From Ulva prolifera (Eukaryota; Chlorophyta; Ulvophyceae; Ulvales; Ulvaceae), in the NCBI GenBank assembly GCA_023078555.1, contig CM041204.1, forward strand, positions 2,510,430 to 2,574,429: a stretch of DNA of 64,000 nucleotides. Reading direction: 5' to 3'. Each line of letters starts with the position of its first letter. Position 1 is the first letter of the stretch. Below, piece after piece: positions 34,882-45,152 of the stretch. Made by a program: the position numbers and the translations under genes. Under the pieces are notes generated by a model that saw only the letters and a list, made by a program, of their open reading frames with translations, did no database searches and was not told where the DNA came from.

Positions 34882-36000
34882 ATCCTATTGCATTGCACAT
34901 TCCACATCGAATGATCATGCCATTGACATTGACAATGCCGAATTAACGGGCCCGCATGTGCCGTGTGGTGAAGGCGCGCCACTCACAGGGCAGAGGGATC
35001 AGCACGCCGGCGGGGATCGGGGGGGACGCTCACTTTCATCATGGGTGAAGGGTCCCTGTGGCCGCCGCCGGGACTGCAGCCCGTAGACAGCGTCCGGGTG
35101 TGTGGGCGCACCCGTGCGAGCGCGTAGCAGACCTCCAGATCCATAGCCACATCACACGCATGGATGTGGACGGCCGGGACATGCGCAGCCGCAAACGCGG
35201 GGAGTGTACGTGCACGCACATGCATGGAGCCACCGGGCGGGGCGCCATGGACCACCCCGGGGCGGCCGTGCCCTCCCTGCCAGGAATAATCGTGGCGGCA
35301 CTGACCTCACTGTTACTGAGCATTGCACAGCCATGCGGCTGACCCATCAGGTTGCTCGCACACAGTCTCCGCAAGCTTGAGCGCGTGGACATGCATGTCA
35401 CCGTGACGTAATCTAGAAAATCAATACGCGTGCGCGCCTTCGATCCAGCACTGCTGATAGACGACTGAGAAGAGCACATCAGCACCGACACGCTGCCACA
35501 GGCGCCTGTGCTAGACGCCAGACTCACAGGCGGGCCAGATCAGGGCTGTAGTATATGTGGAGTGAACGCCCGCCGGTGGTGGACAGTCACGGATGCAGGA
35601 CACTGAGACTGCTCGGTTCAGCTGTGAAATTGGCTTCCAGAAAATGCAAACGGCACGATGTCTTGCTTAGGTGCGGATGGGGGAGTCTCTCAGTGCAGGC
35701 GCAGCATGTGATCAACATGTGCAACCTCAATCAGCATCATGTGGATCTGTGTTACAAGGACAGATTTACGGAGGCAGGGAGCACCTCAAGGACAAGGTGC
35801 AAGGACAGGCACATCAACGTCATCATCAGTGGACGTGCAGACACGGTGCAGACACGTCCACCGCAACCGCGCAGAGCAGGGCCGCCACACGCTGCTGCAG
35901 AGGATCCATGCTGGTGGCATGGGCGCTGGCTGCGGTGTTCTGCCCATGATGCCGCTCTGGCTTCTGCCTTATTAAAGACTGAAGTGACATTTAAGAGGTG
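34790..36000. repeat. Segmental duplication, copy 1 (spacer upstream of E, downstream of F)
   Basis: Collinear with 39180-40625. Shared blocks include GTGTGGTGAAGGCGC, GATCAGCACGCCGGCGGG (GACCAGCACGCCGGCGGG in copy 2), GAGCGCGTAGCAGAC, CGCAGCCATGCGG-type sequence and ATGTGATCAACATGTG. Some minus-strand frames are conserved: HALKLAETVCEQPDGSAAWL near 35390-35330 and MDLEVCYALARV near 35145-35100, the latter followed by a GTGAGT donor at about 34990. This suggests remnants of a second, non-LRR gene co-duplicated with the array. Confidence 0.55.
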
Positions 36001-36268
36001 ACAGCACAGCAGGCAAGCCGAGCTAGTTACCGCCGCTGTGAAGGTGGGCGTTCGGTCAAGGGCAACACCAGCAACGCTAGAGCACAGAAATTTCATGAAT
36101 GTGTCGCTGCATCGGAGGGACCTGCTCGGCTCATGCCTGTATATGCCTGTGTATGATTCATGGCCTGTGCGTTGTCGATTTTCTTGCATGATTCCATAAA
36201 CCACAGACCACACACGATTCTGCAGATCTGGATCTAGATCGAGCACACCAGCCAGCCAGCCAGCCACG

Positions 36269-38587
36269 CTACCAGTCCACGAATGTGAACTTCCCATCTG
36301 CACCTGCCCGTACCCCAGCTGCGTCGGCGACGTCCCACATGCTCCCCGGCATATCAACGCAGCACTCACCCCCTGCACTCGCAGCTCTGCGGCCCCGCTC
36401 ACCTCCGCCACGGCAGTCTTCGGCACACAGTTCAAGCTTCTGCAGGGCCGGAAGGCCGCACATGGCCCGAAACAACGCCCGCAGCTCCACTCGGGGCCGC
36501 ATACTGTCAAGCGACACGGTAAGGTGCCGCACCTCTGGCCACGCTCCGTGCAGCTGCGCCCCGCAGGTCACATGCACTCCCTGGCGATCAGTCACGAAGA
36601 GCTCTGTTAGGCGCCGCAGCGGCAGCAGCGCCGGCACGAGGCGTGGCCCCAGTTCTGCAGGCAGGGTGAACTTCACCAGGTGCAGGCATCGCAGCTGCGT
36701 CATCCGTGGTAGTGCCTCAACATCCGCCGCCGCCCGCATCATGTCGTAATGTCGCAGCCGCAGAGCGGACAAGCCCGTCAGTGGGACCAGGGCGGACAGC
36801 CCCGGGCCGGTATCGTCCCCGCCGTCCGTGACAGACAGCTCGAGGTGCAGCTGCAAGCAGCCGAGGTGCTCAAGGACCTGCCCCCACCCCTCCCGCGATG
36901 ACCTGATCCCAGTTGTGAACCCGCTGTTGCAGGCGATGGTCAGTTGCCGCAGCGCCGGCATCGCGGCAGCAAGCTGCGGCGCAGCCATGTGGAGGTTCCC
37001 GAAGTCAACTTCAATCTGAAGCTCCGACAGACGTCGCAAGGCAGTGAGGGCGGTCGGGGGGGTCTGGAGGAGGATGCGGAACGCTTGCGCAGCCCAAGTC
37101 TCGGGATTGCTGTTGACATGCATGCTGCGCAGCTGCGGGAACGCGCACAGGCTCCTCGCGATGTCTTTGCATTCGGCGACGTCTTGGACATGCCTCCAGG
37201 CTGACTGTTCAACTACAAGGCTCGTGAGGGGGGAGGCGTCGAGGCTGCGGAGGAGGCGGGCTGCAATGGGGCAGGCATCCACAAGCAGCACGAGGTGGTG
37301 TAGGTGCGGAAGCGACACGCTCGCGCCGTCCGTGAGAAGGTCGTCTGGGGCGACGAACTGCGGCACTTCAAGTGACGGCTGGTGTGGAGATCCGAGGCAG
37401 ATGTGGAGGGAGGTGAGGCCGGGGGCTGAGGCGAGGAGGGTGGCGAGGCAGTGCCGTGGCTGCGGTGGATCACCAGGCATGTCGGCATCGCGCTGCCGCT
37501 TCAGCGTAAGCTGCTGGGTTGTAACATCCAGGGAGATGAGGAGGCTGTCTAACTGAGGCAGGCTGTGGAGGGCGGCCTGGAGGGCGGGCATGGCGTCTGC
37601 GGGGAAGCGGGTGTCAGGACAGCCGATATGCAGGGAGTGGAGGGATGAAAGGGAGGCGATCGCTGGGGCCAGAAGCTCCGCTTGGGCAGTCGTGGCGTCC
37701 ATGCTGAGTCGGAGAGCGGCGAGCGCGGAGTGGTGGCGCAAGGCCATGGCGACGCGCGCAGCTAAACCTGACGTGTCGTGCGTTTCCGCAAAGTCGAATT
37801 CGAGCGATGCAATGGGGGGGGGGGGACAGCTGGGAGTGCAGCAAGGGCATCGAGGAACAGCAGAGGTTGGGGGTGATTTTCAAAGCACGCCTCCAGAGTT
37901 CGGTCTGGTGCTTCTATGGATGCATGGACGATGGCTGTGTGGAGGCTCTGTGGCAGCCACTGGAGCAGGCAAAACATGAATGACGAGTCCCGGCTACAAG
38001 CTTTTGATAGAATCATGCTCTGGGCGTGCTGGTGCAGCGAGGCAAGGCTCTGCGCTGCGGTGGATGCGGGGCTTGAGGGTCCGTCCACTGGTGCTCCGTC
38101 ATGCTCCTGCTCACCCATATACATCAGGCAATCTACTGCGAGCTCGAGCCATTCATCCAGGGACTGGTCGTCTACGGCAATTGCCGCCTGCACCAGCTGA
38201 TGTCTTTGACAACGCGCCTTCTTCGATGTGCTGATACGGGAAAGAATGGCCAGCAGAACGTGAGTGTATGCAGCCAGTACTCAGCACCATGCCTCCCTTA
38301 GACGAGCTTACGACAAACGTTACCTTGACAATGGTGCAGAGGTTCGGAAACCGAAAGAACTCTCTGTCCTCTCGGCTGGCTGCGCAAGCTGTGATCCATG
38401 CTCTAAACTCTGAGACGGACAAAGCTTCCGGCAGCCTCGCGTCACCGCCGGCCTCGGCCACGCATGATAGCACGCTACTTCTTGCCACAATTTCTTCATC
38501 TATGACGTCATAGAAAATCAACTGGCCGGGCGAGATCGTAACAGGTGCCGTCTGTGTCAAGTGCACAGGATGCAGACACTCTTGCAT
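36269..38587 (-). pseudogene. Array copy F: SKP1/POZ-like, F-box-like, LRR gene, type 1, one homopolymer frameshift
   Basis: Exon 1 38587-38324 (88 codons, MQECLHPVHLTQTAP), intron 136 nt, exon 2 38187-36269. Exon 2 starts AAIAVDDQSLDEWLELAVDC. The frame is open except at the G12 tract 37814-37825, where PADPPSIASLHI of other copies becomes a poly-Pro shift; exon 2 is 1919 nt, so one more or two fewer bases there would restore it. LRRs downstream are complete, ending SMWDVADAAGVRAGADGKF. The single lesion in a homopolymer makes sequencing error or a very young mutation likely, so this may be a functional gene. Confidence 0.65.
37814..37825. repeat. G12 homopolymer at the copy F frameshift
   Basis: Twelve G (C on the gene strand) occupy the site where copies C and G read CCTCCSTCCATTG-type codons. 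The run explains the frame change in copy F. Confidence 0.8.
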
Positions 38588-38709
38588 CGAGAGACTGCGG
38601 TTCTGATACATCTACTACACTAAACAAGTGATATCTGAAGCTAAACGCTGCGATCAATTCGTCTGCGATCGATGATACGCAGGTTGGCAGACATCCCCGA
38701 ATGAGCTCG

Positions 38710-38731
38710 GACCCTGCATGCAGTGACCTCG
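38710..38731 (-). promoter_or_regulatory. Shared upstream element, copy F
   Basis: GACCCTGCATGCAGTGACCTCG, 123 bp upstream of the ATG; it equals the D/G form with a 4-bp CATG-type expansion at the centre. Flanking sequence is also conserved with copy G. Confidence 0.5.
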
Positions 38732-39179
38732 CAACGATACACACCACCAGATGTCAGCATCGGCATACTTGTGCCTATTGTCTCCACGAGACTCATTTGT
38801 ACACGAAAGCCGGCCACCACTTGAGGCTATAGGTACCTGTGTTCTTTCAGCAGGTGTGTCGTGAGGTGGAGTTACGCTGTCGAGGTGCCTGTGGCCACGC
38901 GAGTACAGGTTGACCCCTGCCAGGTTGACTGGAGAATCTCCAGTGGAGATACATGAGCGTGTCATGGTGCTTCTGCTGCTGTTCTGATGCTCGTACATGG
39001 AGTTTAGACGTGACCGCACGCTAGCGAGGGTGGCGTGGTGACCACTTTGGTGTGTAAAAAACACGGGGGCTTGTGTGCTCTTCTGGACGTCTGCATGGCA
39101 GTGCTCTACAATTGATTTCTTGTCGGCAGACCGCTCCTTGTGTAGAGCACTGCTGCAAGGTCTGGCCCGGCATGGTGGA

Positions 39180-40625
39180 AGGGCATGCTCTGCAGTGCTA
39201 CCTGTGGCCGCATCCATACATACATGCACGTCATGATCATCCACAGATCCACCATCTAGCATCTTGTACGCACAGAAATGTGGCTTCCGTGTGGTGAAGG
39301 CGCTTCACTTACGTGGCGGAGGGACCAGCACGCCGGCGGGTGTTGGTGGGGAATCTTTCTTCCATCATGGATGAAGATATCTCATCGATGTCCACTGGGG
39401 CTGGCAGCCGGATGTGTGGGGGTGTCCCGCGGGAGCGCGTAGCAGACGTCCATAGCCACCGCACACGCAGGACTCAGAGCGAGGAGGGCCGCGACGGTCG
39501 CAGTCGCAGCCGCGGGATGTGGAGCCATCGGCGCGCCGTGGGCGGCCATATGGGACGCCCCTGATCATGAGGCCGCAGTGGCCACTGCCGTGGCAGTGAC
39601 CCCTCTGTCAGCCATCGCCGTGCTCGCCATGCATGCACACCATGCACGCCATGTGTCAGCACCGCCCTCACTGTTGTTCAGCAGTGAACAGCGCAAGGAA
39701 ACCATCCAGCTGTACAGCACTGCTAGTAGTGCTGTACAGGTGGATTTTTGCCTTGCGGGAAAACCGATGACTCACATTGCTCGCCTTTGGTATTGTGCCG
39801 AGTCCGATATCTGATGGGATTACAATTGGTTTAGACAACTTTGCACCGCAAGTCCCCTCCGTCGGCGGGAAAACCGACGACTTGCTTCGCCGGCCGTCGA
39901 CGTGATCCCATTTCCCCCACAGTTTCCGGGAAAGCGATCGGTTTGTAGAGCACTAGTGCGCAGCCATGCGGCCGATCCGTCAGACTGCTCATACACAGCC
40001 TCGCCGAGCTTGAGCATGTGGTCATGCATGTGGTCACACAAGATAGCATATCAGAACACACCTGCGCCTTGGTGGTGTAGAGGACTGGAAACAACACACC
40101 AGCACTGCTATGCTACCACCGGCTCCCATGGTGGAGATCAAATTTCTTAGGGAGGTCAGATTATGGCTGTAGTGTGTGTGGAGCTGATCCCAGATGCGTT
40201 TACCAGTCAGGGGCGCAGGACACTGAACGCTGATGGAAGCAGCTATGCCACTGGCTCCCAGAATGCATCTCAGCATGATGTGCTGAGATGCAGACGGTCG
40301 TTGAATACACAGGTAGAATGTGATCAACATGTGGACGCGCTCATCCGGCTACAGTGGGTCAGTGTTACAAGGACGGAGTGATTGGGGCATGGAGCACCGC
40401 CGGGTCACCGACTTGACTCACCGTGTACGGTATATATACAAGAACAGAAGCAGTAACGCCATGAGGTGCAGGCACCGCAGCGCCGACACGCCCACAGCAC
40501 ACGCGTGTTACATGGCCGCAACACACTGTTACACTAGATTTCCACAGGTTGCGCTGGCATCGGCTGCAGTGTGCAATACCATGAGAAGGCTCTGGAGTCT
40601 GACTTGGGAATTCAGGAGGTGACAA
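39180..40625. repeat. Segmental duplication, copy 2 (spacer between F and G)
   Basis: Collinear with 34790-36000. The frame giving HMLKLGEAVYEQSDGSAAWL (about 40020-39960, minus strand) corresponds to HALKLAETVCEQPDGSAAWL in copy 1. Conservation of this frame with synonymous-looking differences suggests a former or present coding exon. Together with F and G this defines a duplicated unit of about 4.3 kb. A hairpin, CTGTACAGCACT and its inverse (39710-39739), lies within it. Confidence 0.55.
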
Positions 40626-40880
40626 CAAAGCAGCCATGCACACATGGGAAGCACTGCTGCGAAGCTAGACGTGGTGGTCGCGGCTACATCAGCAGCACTA
40701 GCGCACAGATGTCTCATGTATCTGTGGCTGAATACCAAGCATCCTCTCAGCTCATGCATGTACGTGCATGGATGACATCCTCCCTGCGTGTCTACAATTA
40801 TGCATGCGTGCTTTAACGGACCACAGACCACATGCACTGTTACCAGTGACACTTCATTGAAACGCTCTTACAAAATTCTC

Positions 40881-43174
40881 TTAAATGAAGAGCCCATCGA
40901 CATGCAACGCCACCCCTGCTGCGGCGGCAACCTGTAACATGCTCGCCGGTATAACATCGCAGCCCTCACCCCCTACAGCTTTGCGGTCCCCCTCACCCCA
41001 GCCATGGCCGCCGTTGTAACACAATTCAAGTTTTCGCAGGGCCCGAAGGCCGCACATGGCCCGAACGATTGCCCGTAAAACCACTCGAGGCCGCGTACTG
41101 TCAAGCGACACCCTGAGGTGTCGCACCTCGGGCCACGCACCGTGCAGCTGCTCCCCGCAGGCCACATGCACGCCCACACAATCAATCACGACGAGCTCTG
41201 TCAAGCGCTGCAGCGACAGCAGGGCCGGCACGAGGCGTGCCTGCAGCTCTGCCGGCAGGGAGAACCCTACCAGGTGCAGGCTATGCATTTGAGTCATCCG
41301 TGAAAGTGCCTCAACATCTGCGGGAGCCCGCATCATGTCGTAATGTCGTAGCCGCAAGGCAGACAAGCCCGGCACTGGGACCAGGGCGGACAGCCCCGGG
41401 CCTGTCTGGTTCGAGCCTGGCGTGATAGACAGGTCCAAATGCAGCTGCAAGCTGCTGAGGTGCTCGAGCACCTGCGCCCAGCCCTCCGGTGATGACTTAA
41501 CCCCAACGCCGCATGTTTCTCTACAGATGGTGGTCACCTGCCGCAGCGCCGGCATTGCGGCAGCAAGGTGCGGCGCAGCCATGTGAAGGTTGTCAAATTC
41601 GAGCTCAATCTTAAGCTCCGAGAGGCGCTGCAGTGCAGTGAGGGCGGTTGGGGGGGTCTGGAGGAGGATACAGAGTGCTCGGGCCGCCCAAGTGTCAGGC
41701 TCACTGTCTAAGTGCATGCTGCGCAGGTGCGGAAACGCATACACCTCGCGCGCGACTTCAGCGCGTGCGGCATCGTCTTCCTCGTTCCTGTCATCTGTCT
41801 GCTCGATGACAAGGCTTGTGAGGGGGGAGGCGTTGAGGCTGCGGAGGAGGCGGGCCGCGATGGTGCAGTCATCCACGTTGAGCACGAGGTGGCGTAGGTG
41901 CCGCAGGGATACGCTCGCACCGTCCGGGAACAGTTCATCTGGGGCGAGCAATTGCGGCGCTACGGGCTGTTCGTAGCCACCCCCAAGCTCTATGTGGAGG
42001 GAGGTGAGGCCGGGGGCTGAGGCGAGCATGGTGGCAAGGCAGTGCTGTGCCGGTGGGGGAGCACCAGGTGGGTCAGCGTCGCGCTGCCGCTTCAGCGTGG
42101 GCTGCTGGGACGTCACGTCCAGTGAGATCAGGAGGGAGTCCAGCTGAGGCAGGCTGTGGAGGGCGACCTGGAGGGCGGGTATGGCGTCTGCCGGGAAGTG
42201 GGTGTGATGACAGCCGAGGTGCAGGGACTGGAGGGATGAGAGGGAGGCGATCGCTGGGGCAAGTAGCTCCGCTTGGGCAGTCGTGGCGCCAATGACGAGT
42301 CGGAGAGCCGCAAGCGCGGAGTGGTGGCGCAAGGCTGTGGCGACGTGCGAAACGACGCCTGACGCGTCGTACGTGCTTCTGAAGTTGATGTGGAGCGATA
42401 CAATGGAGGGAGGATCAGCTGGGAGCGCAGCAAGGGCATCGAGGAAAGGCAGAGGCTGGTACTGTTGAAAGCATGCCTCAAGAGTTCGGTCTGGGGTTTT
42501 GATGGCTGCATCGACAATGGCTGTGTGGAGGCTCTGTGGCGACCGTTCGAGGAGGTCGAACATGCATGTCGGGACTCGAGCGCAAGCTTGTGACAGAATC
42601 ATGCTCTGGGCGTGCTGGTGTAGCGAGGCAAGGCTCTGCGCGACAGTGCGGCGCGTGGAGGGTGTACCGCTGGCCGCCTGTTGCTCCGATGGTGGCTCAT
42701 CCTCCGCCACAAACATCACAAAATTTGCTGCGAGCTGGATCCATTCATCGAGAAATTGGTCGTCTACAGCGATTGCCGCCTGCACCAGCAACCATCTTTG
42801 GCAACGTGCCTTCTGCGACGTACTGATACGAGGAAGGTCCGGCAGAAGGTGATTGTGCGAAGCAAGTGCTCAGCACCATGCTCTGTGGAAACGCTTATGG
42901 CGGACATCACCTTGACAATGGTGCAAATGACCGGAAATAGAATCAGATATCTGTCCTCCTCGCTGGTTGCGCAAGCTGTGATCCATGACCTGAACTCTGA
43001 GACGGACAAATCTTCCGGCAGCCTCGCGTCACCGCCGGCCTCGGCGATGCCTGACAGCACGCTGCTTCTGGCTACAGTCTTTTCATCTATGACGTCATAG
43101 AAAATCAACTGACCGGGCGAGATCGAGACAGGAGCCGTATGTGTCAAGTGCACACGATGCCGAGATTCTTGCAT
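40881..43174 (-). CDS. Array copy G: SKP1/POZ-like, F-box-like, LRR protein, type 1
   Basis: Exon 1 43174-42911 (88 codons, MQESRHRVHLTHTAP), intron 131 nt, exon 2 42779-40881; 720 aa. The junction joins ICTIVK to AAIAVDDQFLDEWIQLAANF. The F-box-like helix is diverged (SLHQHAQSMILSQACAR), as in F. LRRs are closest to copy F along the whole length (for example LDSLLISLDVTSQQPTLKRQ), consistent with a recent tandem duplication. The C-terminus is shorter than in F, ending AAAAGVALHVDGLFI. The frame is fully open. Confidence 0.8.
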
Positions 43175-43306
43175 CGAGAGAATTCAATTTGAATGCATGT
43201 ACTTCAGCAGATAGGAGAGATATGATTCTGGACGCTGCGATCAATTCATCTGCGATGGAGGATACGCAGGTTGGCAGACACCCCTGTGTGCACACACGTG
43301 AGCTCG

Positions 43307-43324
43307 GACCCTGCAGTGACCTCG
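43307..43324 (-). promoter_or_regulatory. Shared upstream element, copy G (reference form)
   Basis: GACCCTGCAGTGACCTCG, 133 bp upstream of the ATG, identical to copy D although the two genes are 10 kb apart. Confidence 0.55.
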
Positions 43325-43672
43325 CGCCGATATGCACCACCTGATCACAGCTTAGGCGCACAATCCTCCGTGGGATTTAATTTCTGCTCGAACGCTGGCG
43401 ACCACTCGAGCCTACAGGTACCTGCGCGCAGGTACGCAGCTGCGTACTGTCTGCAGGTGTGTCGTGAGGTGGCATCCCGCTGCAGAGGTACCTGAGGCCA
43501 TGAGCACACATGCATGCATGCCCTCCGTTCACCGCATCACAGGTCTCACTGGGTCGCAAAATAGCGATCCTATGCCTGCAGTCGACAGGTCAAACTCAAT
43601 CCACCTGTCTGTGGCGGTGCCATGAGTTCGCCTGGGACTGGACTGGCGCCAGTGCGCTCTCAGCTGGCACAC

Positions 43673-43696
43673 AATGCGATCAGATCTGATCGCATT
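43673..43696. repeat. 24-bp perfect palindrome
   Basis: AATGCGATCAGA joined to its exact reverse complement, with no loop. It lies in the spacer between H and G and could be a dimeric factor site or a structure-prone site. Confidence 0.8.
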
Positions 43697-43995
43697 CATC
43701 GATCTCACAGGTAGCTACGTAGAGTGTCTGAATGTGTTCAGCTGCCACACACTTGTCCAGATGGGCAGGTACACGATGTACATATGATCGCGTTCAGCCC
43801 GCGCACTGTTGGTCCGATCGGTGGGGAACCGGCTTGCAAGAAAGAGAACAAAACATATGTTTGCATGTACATCTGTGGTCTCGGACACACCGATGGACCT
43901 GTGCACGAATACGCTTCACGGCATGAACCAGATCTACTGCGACACTGACAGCTCCAACACGCTGCACGCCCTCGCCCATGGAGCCCCAACGATTG

Positions 43996-44480
43996 TCACC
44001 GGTCCTTGGGCCCAAGGATAGTCACCGCAACTCCGGCGGCTGAGGCAACGTCCCGCAGGCTCTCCGGCGCAGCATGGTGGCCAGCACCATCCCCGCCCCC
44101 TGCCCCTGTCGGGACCCCACTCATAGATATCGTCGTTGTGACACAGAAGCTGCAGGGAGCGCAGGGCACACATGGCACGCACAACCGCCTGCAGCTCCCC
44201 ACGAGGCCGCAAACCGTCCAACTCCAGGCTTCGGAGCCGCAGCTGCGGCCACGCGCCGTTAAGCTGCTGCGCCTCGGTAGGCCGCCGTCAGCACTGCATG
44301 CATGCCCGGCCCGTATATCAAGAGCTGCGTGAGGCGCTGCAGCGGCAGCAGGGCCGGCACGAGGCGTGCCTGCAGCTCTGCTGGCGGACCTGATGTCGTC
44401 CAGCTGCAGTTTTCACAGATGCGTCATCCGCGAAAGAGCTTCAAAGTCAACCGCAGACCGCACGATCTTGACACACAACT
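43996..44480 (-). pseudogene. Array copy H: C-terminal LRR fragment, type 1
   Basis: Frames shift repeatedly but follow the last part of type-1 proteins: FEALSRMTHL-like sequence near 44440, the RLTxL region near 44330, GELQAVVRAMCALRSLQLLC at about 44190-44130, and SLRDVASAAGVAVTILGP before the stop at 43996. The upstream three quarters and exon 1 are absent. It lies just 3' of copy I. Confidence 0.65.
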
Positions 44481-44508
44481 GAATGCTGTTAATTGATCAA
44501 AACATCCT

Positions 44509-45123
44509 GTGTCACCATTGGTGCTGCATTACACAAGGCTGCATGGGTACACAGATCTACACGTGTACGCTCCAAATGCTGGAGTAGACTATAAACAGCG
44601 GCTAGAGGTGGGAGGCGCCTTCAGTGTGAACACGCATGATGGCCGCCTTGGAGATGAACATCCTGGTCCACCGTGGCTGGCGGCGCATGAGACCCTACAT
44701 ACACGCAACACAGGCCACAGAGCTGAACCCCCTGGTCAGCTGACACCATCTGCACAGCATCGAGGGCGAGCTGAGGCTGCAGGCTCCATTCAGTGCTGCA
44801 CCTCGTTGAATCTCATACCGATCACCCTCTGGAGCGTTCAACAGAGTCGGCCTGCATGGTGTGATGCCCTATTGAACATATACAGGAAATATACAGGCCA
44901 TGGCCACTGCAGCGACGACTGTGCCTACACTAATGCTCGCAAACGGCGGCACCAAAAAGAGCCCATGCAACACAACACAACGGCAGGCAACATACATTAC
45001 ACACTTTCAAATCAAGCTACCTCAGGGTTGATGCTGATCACTGATCCGGTAAGTGTTTCATACAGACCATCAGGCAGCAGCATCACAAGGCAGTATGGAG
45101 GGGTGCGCACCGAGACACCATGA
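44509..45123 (+). other. Open frame opposite to the array, doubtful
   Basis: A 204-codon frame in the spacer between H and I. Composition is unremarkable and no domain is visible. It is the longest + strand frame that is not a shadow of an LRR exon in this part, but I would not call it a gene without transcript evidence. Confidence 0.15.
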
Positions 45124-45152
45124 TCAGGGCAATGAACCAGCAGGGCTGCAGG

